Shown here: positions 45,838-52,575 of the stretch, piece by piece | How positions within the stretch are numbered: the stretch's first letter is position 1 | How the letters are laid out: each line of letters begins with the position of its first letter | NCBI GenBank assembly: GCA_019115985.1 | Contig: DXCN01000023.1 | Span: 1 to 52,575, forward strand | Length of the DNA stretch: 52,575 bases | From: Candidatus Rothia avicola | Lineage (GTDB): Bacteria > Actinomycetota > Actinomycetes > Actinomycetales > Micrococcaceae | Direction: 5' to 3' | Notes under the pieces: generated by a model | Told to the model about the DNA's origin: nothing | What the model saw: the letters and a program-made list of their open reading frames with translations, nothing else | Database searches by the model: none | Position numbers and translations under genes: made by a program

Positions 45838-46974
45838 ATGGTGTATATGAGTCAGACCGTGTCATCAGCGCTGCGCCAGCGCCCCCTGCTCACCGACGAG
45901 CAGCTTGCCCACCTGCCCGCTACCCACCCCCTGAAGACCGCCGGTACTGGCGAGTCAGCCATGATTCGCACCCTGACCGGGCGCGAAGCCGAGCACGCCC
46001 CGGTCTGGTTTATGCGCCAGGCAGGACGCTCCCTGCCCGAGTACCGCGAAATTCGCGAGGGAATTCCCATGCTGGATTCCTGCCTCAACCCTGAGCTGGC
46101 CGCAGAAATTACGGTTCAGCCGGTGCATCGCCACAAGGTCGATGCCGGTATCTTCTTCTCGGATATCGTCATCCCCATGAAGCTAGCTGGCGTGGGAGTC
46201 GATATCGTTCCCGGGCGAGGTCCCGTGCTCGATGCCCCCGTCCGCACCCTCGACGATATTAATAACCTGCCCGAACTCGAAGACTCAGCCCTCGACCCCA
46301 TTCGAGAAGCCGTTGCTCTGACCGTTGAGAAGCTAGGTTCCACCCCACTCATCGGCTTTGCCGGTGCCCCCTTCACCGTGGCCGCCTACATGGTAGAGGG
46401 CGGGCCCTCCCGCGACCACCTGCGTCCGCGCACCATGATGCACTCCGACCCCGAAGCCTGGGCGGCCCTGGGCGCCTGGGCCGCCCGCACCTCAGCCCAG
46501 TTCCTGGCAGCCCAGATTGAGGCGGGTGCCTCAGCCGTGCAGCTCTTCGACTCCTGGGCAGGGTCCCTGGGTGAGGCCGACTACCGCCGCTTCGTTATGC
46601 CCCACTCCGCAGCTACCCTCGCTGCCGTTGAACACTACGGGGTGCCCCGCATCCACTTTGGTACCGGCACCGCCGAACTGCTGCCCGCCATGCTTGAAGC
46701 CGGGGCCGACGTCATCGGCGTTGACTACCGCCTGCCCCTCTCCGAAGCCCAACGCCGTTTGGGCGGGGGTATAGTGCTACAGGGCAATATCGACCCGGCC
46801 CTACTTGCCTCGGGCTGGGATGCCCTCGCCGCCCATACCGATGCGGTTCTTGAAGAAGGACGCTGCGCCCCGGCCCACGTGGTTAACCTGGGGCACGGGG
46901 TGCCCCCGACCACCGACCCCACCGTCCTGACCCGCCTGGTCGACTACATCCACACCTCAACCCGCAAAGGCTAG
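45838..46974 (+). CDS. hemE: Uroporphyrinogen decarboxylase
   Basis: HemE decarboxylates uroporphyrinogen III to coproporphyrinogen III, the branch to heme. The 378-residue protein contains the N-terminal signature PVWFMRQAGRSLPEYR (about 55-70) with substrate-binding Arg residues, and GFAGAPFTVAAYMVEGG (about 175-190). The start may be ATG 45838 (supported by TANNNT spacing) or ATG 45847 (MSQTVSS), three codons later. It heads the cluster hemE-hemY-hemQ-hemH and is divergent from hemA across 79 bp. Confidence 0.95.
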   Translation: MVYMSQTVSSALRQRPLLTDEQLAHLPATHPLKTAGTGESAMIRTLTGREAEHAPVWFMRQAGRSLPEYREIREGIPMLDSCLNPELAAEITVQPVHRHKVDAGIFFSDIVIPMKLAGVGVDIVPGRGPVLDAPVRTLDDINNLPELEDSALDPIREAVALTVEKLGSTPLIGFAGAPFTVAAYMVEGGPSRDHLRPRTMMHSDPEAWAALGAWAARTSAQFLAAQIEAGASAVQLFDSWAGSLGEADYRRFVMPHSAATLAAVEHYGVPRIHFGTGTAELLPAMLEAGADVIGVDYRLPLSEAQRRLGGGIVLQGNIDPALLASGWDALAAHTDAVLEEGRCAPAHVVNLGHGVPPTTDPTVLTRLVDYIHTSTRKG

Positions 46975-46987
46975 GAAAAAGAACCCC

Positions 46988-48454
46988 ATGGCACAGCACC
47001 AGCACCTGCACAACACCGCCCTGGTGGTTGGCGGCGGCATCTCGGGCCTGCTCGCAGCCCGCGAACTAGCCCGCGCCGGTAAGAAAGTCACCCTGGTTGA
47101 ACGGGAAAGCCACCTGGGAGGTGCCGTAGGCTCCCACCAGTTAGCCGGTCTGGTGTTGGACTCTGGTGCTGAGTCCTTCGCAACCCGTACCGACGCGGTT
47201 CGCAACCTGCTCACCGACCTGGGGCTGGCTGACCGTATCGTGATGCCCGAGCCTCTTGGGTCCTGGCTCTACCTGCCCACTGGGCCCTACCCCTCACCGT
47301 CCACCGGTGTTCTGGGCATTCCCGGCAGCCTCGATGACCCGGCCCTCAAAAAAATTCTGGGCCGGGCAGGCTATCGCCGCGCCAAGCTCGATGCCATGCT
47401 GCCGCGCTCAGCCGGGTCTAACGCCAAAACCCTGGGGGAGCTGGTGCGGGTGCGTCTGGGCCAGCAGGTGCTCGACCAGCTAGTTGCCCCGGTGGTATCG
47501 GGTGTGCACTCGGTCCACCCCGACCAGCTAGAAATCGCCACCATCGCCCCCGGTCTGCTGACCGGCCTCCGCGAGCTAGGCTCCCTTACCGCAGCCAGTG
47601 CCCGCCTGCGGGCCGCCTCACCGGCAGGATCCCAGGTTGCCGGTATCGAAGGCGGCATGAACCAGCTCTCCGAGGCTCTCGTGGACGACCTGCTCCGTCA
47701 GCGCGTGCGCATCGTCAGCGGCTTCGACACCATCGCCGTGGACCGCGACCCCGTTACCGGCGGGTGGACGGCCATCCAGCGCCAGCCCGAATACGGCGAA
47801 AAATCAGCCATTATCCGCGGCGAACTGCTGGTGGTAGCCACCGACGCCCAGACCTCTATCCGCCTGCTTGGGCCCCACCTACCGGCGTCCGCCCTGCCCG
47901 CCGTTTCCCCCGGCCCCGAAGTCGCCCTGGTCTCCCTGGTACTCGACCAGCCAGCCCTTGACGCCGCCCCGCGCGGTACCGGTCTACTGGTGAGCGAAGC
48001 TTCCACCGGCGTGCGCGCCAAGGCCCTCACCCACGCCACCGCCAAGTGGGCCTGGGTTGCAGAACGGGCAGGGGTAGGGCGCCACGTGGTACGCCTGTCC
48101 TACGGACGCGGCAAGGACCACGACACCTCACCGCTCTCAGAGCTGGCCCTGCACGATGACCAGCTGGTCACCCTGGGCCTCCACGACGCAGGTCACCTGC
48201 TGGGCGTACCCATCACCAAGAGCCACCTGGTTGCAGCGGATGTCGTGCGCTGGCGCAGCGCCCTGCCCTCCACCACGCCGGGGCACAGGGACCGCGTCAC
48301 CGCCTTCCGCTCGGCCCTCGCCGACCTGCCCGGTGCCACCGCCGTTGGAGCCTGGATTGCCGGAACCGGCCTGGCAGCCGTCACCGCAGACACCCAGGAA
48401 CATCTGAGGCGCTTCATCCAAAAAACACCGACACATCAGCTACCGACTAGGTAG
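46988..48454 (+). CDS. hemY: Coproporphyrinogen III oxidase / HemY-type flavoprotein
   Basis: In the coproporphyrin-dependent pathway of gram-positive bacteria this FAD enzyme oxidises coproporphyrinogen III to coproporphyrin III. The 488-residue protein begins with a dinucleotide-binding motif, VVGGGISGLLAARELARAGK (about 12-31), followed by LVERESHLGG. The C-terminal FAD motif is LPGATAVGAWIAGTGLAAV. AGGAAA lies 10 nt before the ATG. It sits between hemE (13 nt upstream) and hemQ, and the presence of hemQ and the hemH type supports the coproporphyrin assignment, not protoporphyrinogen oxidation. Confidence 0.93.
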   Translation: MAQHQHLHNTALVVGGGISGLLAARELARAGKKVTLVERESHLGGAVGSHQLAGLVLDSGAESFATRTDAVRNLLTDLGLADRIVMPEPLGSWLYLPTGPYPSPSTGVLGIPGSLDDPALKKILGRAGYRRAKLDAMLPRSAGSNAKTLGELVRVRLGQQVLDQLVAPVVSGVHSVHPDQLEIATIAPGLLTGLRELGSLTAASARLRAASPAGSQVAGIEGGMNQLSEALVDDLLRQRVRIVSGFDTIAVDRDPVTGGWTAIQRQPEYGEKSAIIRGELLVVATDAQTSIRLLGPHLPASALPAVSPGPEVALVSLVLDQPALDAAPRGTGLLVSEASTGVRAKALTHATAKWAWVAERAGVGRHVVRLSYGRGKDHDTSPLSELALHDDQLVTLGLHDAGHLLGVPITKSHLVAADVVRWRSALPSTTPGHRDRVTAFRSALADLPGATAVGAWIAGTGLAAVTADTQEHLRRFIQKTPTHQLPTR

Positions 48455-48495
48455 CGGCTACTAGCCCTCAACGTCCCACATTGAAAGGTAACCCC

Positions 48496-49392
48496 ATGTC
48501 ACACCACGGTAACCCCGCAGAACACGCCCACGGCGCCAGCTCATACGGCGGCGCAGGTCACGGCTCAGGTGGTCACGGCTCAGCTGGTCACGGCTCAGCT
48601 GGTCACGGCGCTTACAGCCACGGTGCCGGCTCATACGGCAGCAGCGGCCGTCCGCCCATGCCCACCGCCAAGGACGCCCAGGGCAAAATTCAGGGCCAAC
48701 GCCCCGGCGAAGTAGCCGAAGGCGACAGCCAGTTCCACTACGCCCTCTACACCGTTTTTGCCCGCGAAGGTGTAGCCGACTCCGCCGCTACCGGAGCCGA
48801 GGCCACCGCCGAACTCGAAGCCCTGGTTGCCGAGCTCGAAGCCAAGGGCGTGATCACCCGCGGCTTCTACGATGTCTCAGCCATGCGCAACGACGCTGAC
48901 GTGATGGTCTGGGTCCACGGCGCTGTCCCCGAAGACCTGCAGGCAGCGATCCGCAGCTTCCGCCGCACTAAAGCCTTCTCTGGCACCAAGATTGCCTGGT
49001 CCACCATGGGCGTACACCGCGACGCCGAATTCTCAGCCGGTCATACCCCCACCTTCGCCAAGGGTATTGCCCCCGAACAGTGGGTCTGCGTCTACCCCTT
49101 CGTGCGCTCCTTCGACTGGTACACCATCAACCCCGAAAAGCGCCGCGAGGTCATGAAGAACCACGGCATGAAGGGCATCGACTTCCCCGAGATACTACCC
49201 AACACCATCGCCACCTTCGGCCTGAACGACTACGAGTGGCTCATCGCCCTCGAAGCTCCTGAACTGGTACTCATCGTTGATCTCATGCGCTCCTTCCGCA
49301 ATACCGAAGCCCGCCACTTCGTGCGCGAAGAAATCCCCTTCTACACCGGCCGCCGCATCGAGGCCGCCGAGGTTGCCCAGGTGATCGCGTAA
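48496..49392 (+). CDS. hemQ: Coproheme decarboxylase HemQ (ChdC) with His/Gly-rich N-terminus
   Basis: HemQ uses hydrogen peroxide to convert coproheme to heme b, the last step of the pathway. The 298-residue protein has the expected chlorite-dismutase-like fold; by comparison with the family, the probable key residues are His183 in AGHTP, Tyr200 in VYPFVRSFDWY and the proximal His223 in NHGMKG. The first ~52 residues are unusual, with His-Gly repeats (GHGSGGHGSAGHGSAGHG) that might bind metal or be disordered. ATG 48496 has AAAGG upstream; a TTG at 48481 is less likely. The stop overlaps the next start by one base (TAATG). Confidence 0.94.
   Translation: MSHHGNPAEHAHGASSYGGAGHGSGGHGSAGHGSAGHGAYSHGAGSYGSSGRPPMPTAKDAQGKIQGQRPGEVAEGDSQFHYALYTVFAREGVADSAATGAEATAELEALVAELEAKGVITRGFYDVSAMRNDADVMVWVHGAVPEDLQAAIRSFRRTKAFSGTKIAWSTMGVHRDAEFSAGHTPTFAKGIAPEQWVCVYPFVRSFDWYTINPEKRREVMKNHGMKGIDFPEILPNTIATFGLNDYEWLIALEAPELVLIVDLMRSFRNTEARHFVREEIPFYTGRRIEAAEVAQVIA
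48556..48610 (+). repeat. 15-bp tandem repeats in hemQ
   Basis: GGTCACGGCTCAGGT, GGTCACGGCTCAGCT and GGTCACGGCTCAGCT lie in tandem from 48556 to 48600, with a partial fourth copy. Each unit encodes GHGSG or GHGSA. Confidence 0.9.
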
Positions 49393-50693
49393 TGACTACC
49401 CAGCTCCCTAACGACATCATCCCCAACCAGACCGACCCGGCCAACACCGCCTCCAACGGCCCGGCTGTGCTCGATGAGAGCACCATCGGCACCTACACCA
49501 GCGAGCGCACCCTCACTCGCCCCCGCGCGTCCGCCCCGCAGGACTACGACCTGGTGATTCTCTCATCCTTTGGCGGCCCCGAAGGGCAGGACGATGTGAT
49601 CCCCTTCCTGCGCAACGTCACCGCCGGTCGCGGCATCCCCGACGAACGCCTCGAAGAAGTCGCCACCCACTACCGGGCCAACGGCGGTGTCTCACCCATC
49701 AACGAGCAGAACCGCGCCCTACTGGCTGCCCTGCGTCAGGCTATGGCTGAAAAGGGCCCGGATATCGAAATCACCTGGGCCAACCGCAACTGGGAGCCCT
49801 ACGTCAACGACGTGGTCCAGCAGGCCTATGACGAGGGTAAACGCAAGATTCTTGTGCTGGCCACCAGCGCCTACCCCGGCTACTCCTCCTGCCGTCAGTA
49901 CCGCGAAGACTACGGAATCGCCCTCGAAAAGCTGGGGTTAGAGGGCAAACTGCAGATCGACAAGGTCCGCCAGTTCTGGGACACCCCCGGCTTCATCCAG
50001 CCCTTTATCGACGGCCTGGTTGAGGGGCTTGCGGACGTCCGCGCCCAGCTTGCTGCCGCCCAGCAGGCTGCCGCGGGTAACGGAAAAATCCGCATCATGT
50101 TCTGCACCCACTCCGTACCCACCAGCGCCGCCAACGAGGCAGGCCCCCGCGGCGTCGACTACGAAGGCGGCTCCGCCTACGTTGAGAAGCACCTGGAGGC
50201 TGCCCGTGCCGTCCTCGCCGGAGTACAGGCCGTTGACCCCGCCCTCCTCGATGAAGTCGACTGGGAACTGGTCTACCAGTCCCGCTCCGGCCCGCCCTCC
50301 ATGCCCTGGCTCGAACCCGACGTCAACGACGCCCTCGAAGCCCTTGACGGTAAGGTCGATGGCATCGTGCTCGTGCCCCTCGGCTTCGTCTCAGACCACA
50401 TGGAAGTCAAATGGGACCTCGACACCGAAGCCCTCGACACCTGCAAGCGCCTCGGCTTCGCGGCAACACGCACTCCCACCCCCGGCACCCACCCCGCCTA
50501 CGTTGAGGGCCTGCGCCAGCTAATCGCCGAGCGCGTAGCCTCCACCGCCCCCGCCCAGGACGCCGATGGCGTGCAGGCAGCGCGCCAGTCCGTCTGCGGC
50601 GGAAACGGCTGGTTCGACGCCTGCAACCCCGACTGCTGCAAGTCCCAGCGCCCCGGCTCCGAGAAGCCGGTGATTGCTGATTACCAGGGCTAG
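49392..50693 (+). CDS. hemH: Coproporphyrin III ferrochelatase (CpfC/HemH), probable [2Fe-2S] protein
   Basis: The enzyme inserts Fe2+ into coproporphyrin III to make coproheme for HemQ. The 433-residue protein has the catalytic-type His240 in FCTHSVPTS and Glu338 in GFVSDHMEVKWD. Cysteines at 167 (YPGYSSCRQY) and 402, 411, 415 and 416 (VCGGNGWFDACNPDCCKSQ) lie where mycobacterial ferrochelatase binds a [2Fe-2S] cluster, although the C-terminal spacing differs. The first ~48 residues are an extension before the core. The start overlaps the hemQ stop. Palindrome F separates it from hemC. Confidence 0.94.
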   Translation: MTTQLPNDIIPNQTDPANTASNGPAVLDESTIGTYTSERTLTRPRASAPQDYDLVILSSFGGPEGQDDVIPFLRNVTAGRGIPDERLEEVATHYRANGGVSPINEQNRALLAALRQAMAEKGPDIEITWANRNWEPYVNDVVQQAYDEGKRKILVLATSAYPGYSSCRQYREDYGIALEKLGLEGKLQIDKVRQFWDTPGFIQPFIDGLVEGLADVRAQLAAAQQAAAGNGKIRIMFCTHSVPTSAANEAGPRGVDYEGGSAYVEKHLEAARAVLAGVQAVDPALLDEVDWELVYQSRSGPPSMPWLEPDVNDALEALDGKVDGIVLVPLGFVSDHMEVKWDLDTEALDTCKRLGFAATRTPTPGTHPAYVEGLRQLIAERVASTAPAQDADGVQAARQSVCGGNGWFDACNPDCCKSQRPGSEKPVIADYQG

Positions 50694-50726
50694 TAGGCTG
50701 GACTGGTAGGCGGCAGGGGCAAGTTT

Positions 50727-50843
50727 GGTGCGGTGCGTAAGCGTGCGCCGCGCCGGCAGCCGCTCTCGCTCCTCGCCTGGGGGCTCGTCGCGATTCACCG
50801 CCAGCCCCGATCCACGTCGGCTTTCGGCGCACGCTATCGCACC
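50727..50843 (-). repeat. Palindromic intergenic element, copy F
   Basis: GGTGCG (50727-50732) pairs with CGCACC (50838-50843), and GCGTGCGCCG (50741-50750) with CGGCGCACGC (50825-50834). On the minus strand the core reads TCGGGGCTGGCGGTGAATCG with the inner stem and a diverged GCGAGAGCGG end. It lies inside the heme cluster, 33 nt after hemH. Confidence 0.8.
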
Positions 50844-50917
50844 TCCCGAAGCCCCTGAACCCAAGCTCCTAACCTCGGGACTTAAACTCTGACAAAGATT
50901 GCACGAAAGGACGCTCA

Positions 50918-51925
50918 TTGGCAGCTCGAACATTTACCGTAGGCACGCGCGGGTCGGCTCTTGCGACCACCCAGACTGGCTGGGCTGTTGAGCGTATGCG
51001 GGAGACGACCGGCATTGAGCTAGAGACCGTCACCGTCAAAACTGAGGGGGACGTGCTCACCGGCCCCCTGTCTCAACTGGGTGGTACCGGTGTTTTTGCT
51101 GCGACCCTGCGCGCCCGCCTGCTCGATGGGGGAGTGGATGTGGCCGTCCATTCCCTGAAAGACCTGCCCAGCGCGCCCTGCCCGGGGCTGACCGTCGCCG
51201 CCACCCCGGAGCGGGAGGACCCCCGGGATGCCCTGTGCGCCCGGGACGGTCTGACCCTCGCTACCCTGCCTGCTGGTGCCCGAGTGGGCACGGGGTCGCC
51301 GCGTCGGGCCGCCCAGCTGCTGGCTATCCGTCCTGACCTCACCATTGTTGATATCCGCGGTAATGTGGGTACCCGCCTGGCCCGCGTGGCTGGCAATGAG
51401 CACTACGGGGTGGGTGCCCACGGCCTGCATGGTGAGAAGAAGCTTGGCGCTATCACCGGTGATTGTGATGCGGTTGTGCTGGCTGCTGCCGGTCTGCACC
51501 GCCTGGGCCTTGCTGAGACCATCACCGAGTACCTGAGGGTCGACAGGGTTGTGCCCGCTCCCGGTCAGGGGGCTCTCGCTATCGAAATTCGTACCGGGGA
51601 TACCGGTGAGCAAACAGAGCTGGGGCAGGCTGTAGCCGCTGTCAACCACACCGAGACCCAGCTGGCTGTGACCGCTGAGCGCGCCCTGCTCCGCCGCCTT
51701 GAAGCGGGCTGCGCCGCCCCCATTGGGGCTTACGCCCTGGTGGACGCTGGCCAGCTCGTCCTTAACATCGCTGTGGCTAATCCCGACGGCACCGAGCTGC
51801 TGCGGCATACCGTGCAGACAGAGACCCTGTCGGTAGAAGCCGCCGCCTTCCTCGGTACCCAGGCCGCCGATGACCTGTTAGGTATGGGCGCTGCCGCCCT
51901 CGCCGGTCTTGAAGGCGGTGCCTAG
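50918..51925 (+). CDS. hemC: Hydroxymethylbilane synthase (porphobilinogen deaminase)
   Basis: HemC joins four porphobilinogen units into hydroxymethylbilane. The 335-residue protein contains GTRGSALATTQT (9-20), VAVHSLKDLP (76-85), the substrate-binding run GTGSPRRAAQL (124-134) and Cys265 in LEAGCAAPIGAYA, which holds the dipyrromethane cofactor. The start codon is TTG 50918 with GAAAGG upstream; no ATG or GTG fits. Residues 158-182 (AGNEHYGVGAHGLHGEKKLG then AITGD) form a short insertion where most HemC proteins have a brief turn. hemD follows 4 nt after the stop. Confidence 0.95.
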   Translation: MAARTFTVGTRGSALATTQTGWAVERMRETTGIELETVTVKTEGDVLTGPLSQLGGTGVFAATLRARLLDGGVDVAVHSLKDLPSAPCPGLTVAATPEREDPRDALCARDGLTLATLPAGARVGTGSPRRAAQLLAIRPDLTIVDIRGNVGTRLARVAGNEHYGVGAHGLHGEKKLGAITGDCDAVVLAAAGLHRLGLAETITEYLRVDRVVPAPGQGALAIEIRTGDTGEQTELGQAVAAVNHTETQLAVTAERALLRRLEAGCAAPIGAYALVDAGQLVLNIAVANPDGTELLRHTVQTETLSVEAAAFLGTQAADDLLGMGAAALAGLEGGA

Positions 51926-51929
51926 AGCC

Positions 51930-52575
51930 GTGACTACCTACCTCATCACCCGACCCCCGGCCAAGGCCACCGCGCTGACCAGCGCTCTTCTGGAGCAGGA
52001 CGCCGAAGCGAAGCTGCTCTACGCCCCCATCCTTGACCCCGTAGGCACCGAACCAGAAGACTGGGAAGAGGTAGCCTTCGCCCTGATCCGCGGGGAATTC
52101 TCCTGGGTTACCTTCACCTCGGTCAACGGGGTACTGGGCCTAGATACCCTGGCACAGGGGCTGGGCCAAAGCCTGGTCGAACTGTTAGGCACTGCCCAAA
52201 TCGCAGCCGTCGGCCGGGCTACCGAGGCAGCCCTGGTTGAGCGGGGCCTGCTGGTCGACTTCGTACCCGAAACCCAGTCAGCAGCCGGAATGGTCGACGA
52301 GTGGCTCATCGACGAAGAATGGGATAACCCCATGGGCGAAACCATCTTGGCCGTCCAGGGAACCACAGCTTCACCGACCCTCGAAGAAGGGCTCACCGAC
52401 TACGGCTACACCGTAGCCACCCTACCGGTCTACGACATGCTGCCCTATCCAGCAGCGAACCCCCTGACCGACCAGAACCCCGCTGAGACCGATGCTCAGT
52501 CAGGTTCCGCGCTCACCCTGGGCGAGGCCGTCACCGCGCTCGCTACCACCGACGTCCTGATTGCAACCTCGCCCC
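51930..52575 (+). CDS. hemD: Uroporphyrinogen-III synthase, 3' end beyond the window
   Basis: HemD closes hydroxymethylbilane to uroporphyrinogen III with inversion of ring D. The visible 215 codons begin at GTG 51930 (VTTYLITRPPAKATALTSAL). The stretches SWVTFTSVNGV and IAAVGRATEAALVERG are the usual HemD landmarks near residues 61-71 and 90-105. It starts 4 nt after hemC, so the two are translationally linked. The C-terminal third is off the right edge. hemB and hemL, the other usual members, may lie downstream. Confidence 0.92.
   Translation, partial: MTTYLITRPPAKATALTSALLEQDAEAKLLYAPILDPVGTEPEDWEEVAFALIRGEFSWVTFTSVNGVLGLDTLAQGLGQSLVELLGTAQIAAVGRATEAALVERGLLVDFVPETQSAAGMVDEWLIDEEWDNPMGETILAVQGTTASPTLEEGLTDYGYTVATLPVYDMLPYPAANPLTDQNPAETDAQSGSALTLGEAVTALATTDVLIATSP

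Noticed and set aside
48481-48495. TTG 48481 as the hemQ start
   Set aside because: The AAAGG ribosome site lies inside this stretch and points to ATG 48496.
50407-50832. 141-residue Arg-rich minus-strand frame across the hemH end and palindrome F
   Set aside because: It is produced by the GC-rich repeat and the antisense of hemH; no start signal.

Overview
The window is GC-rich chromosomal DNA from an actinobacterium, most likely Micrococcaceae and probably a Rothia-type species. The reasons are a monomeric isocitrate dehydrogenase, a mycothiol deacetylase (MshB), the actinobacterial DUF3117 and DUF3107 proteins, GluABCD-type uptake, GuaB1, and a coproporphyrin-type heme pathway (HemY, HemQ, CpfC). 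The genus is inferred; no rRNA or tRNA gene is visible.

Layout. Positions 1-708 (minus) hold an AT-rich partial gene for a DarT-family DNA ADP-ribosyltransferase with an unusual repeat-bearing N-terminal extension; its end and any DarG antitoxin lie off the left edge. Positions 793-8658 carry icd, a Nudix hydrolase, an S9 peptidase, a DUF805 protein, pyroglutamyl peptidase and pgi. Positions 8962-16314 carry a BCCT transporter, typA, an MshB deacetylase fused to a membrane domain, ferredoxin and dapC. Positions 16541-23540 carry citrate synthase, galE, a wall-anchored 5'-nucleotidase, dapD and dapE. Positions 23691-26955 are a glutamate-type ABC uptake operon (ATPase, lipoprotein, two permeases). 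Positions 27161-35101 hold envelope and stress functions: a DivIVA-like protein, a PIG-V-like glycosyltransferase, DUF3117, an O-methyltransferase, tatB, mrp, DUF1003, a PRC/MgtE_N/CBS protein and a YflT-like stress protein. Positions 35237-43110 carry an Xaa-Pro aminopeptidase, a PHP phosphoesterase, a GH13 alpha-glucosidase, GuaB1 and a DEAD-box helicase. Positions 43382-52575 carry DUF3107, a TetR regulator and the heme cluster: hemA divergent from hemE-hemY-hemQ-hemH(cpfC)-hemC-hemD, with hemD cut by the right edge.

How the genes work together. dapC, dapD and dapE are three steps of the succinylase route to meso-diaminopimelate and lysine. icd and gltA are TCA steps that feed 2-oxoglutarate and glutamate. 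The heme genes cover glutamyl-tRNA reduction and most steps from hydroxymethylbilane to coproheme and heme b; hemL and hemB are not in the window.

Two patterns run through the whole window. First, six intergenic copies (one shortened) of a roughly 100-130 bp palindromic element lie just 3' of genes; their outer stems differ completely in sequence but still pair, around a conserved core. Second, many genes have a TANNNT hexamer 6-9 nt before the start codon and no Shine-Dalgarno, which suggests widespread leaderless transcription. The best candidates for something new are the palindrome family and the DarT-like protein with its extension.
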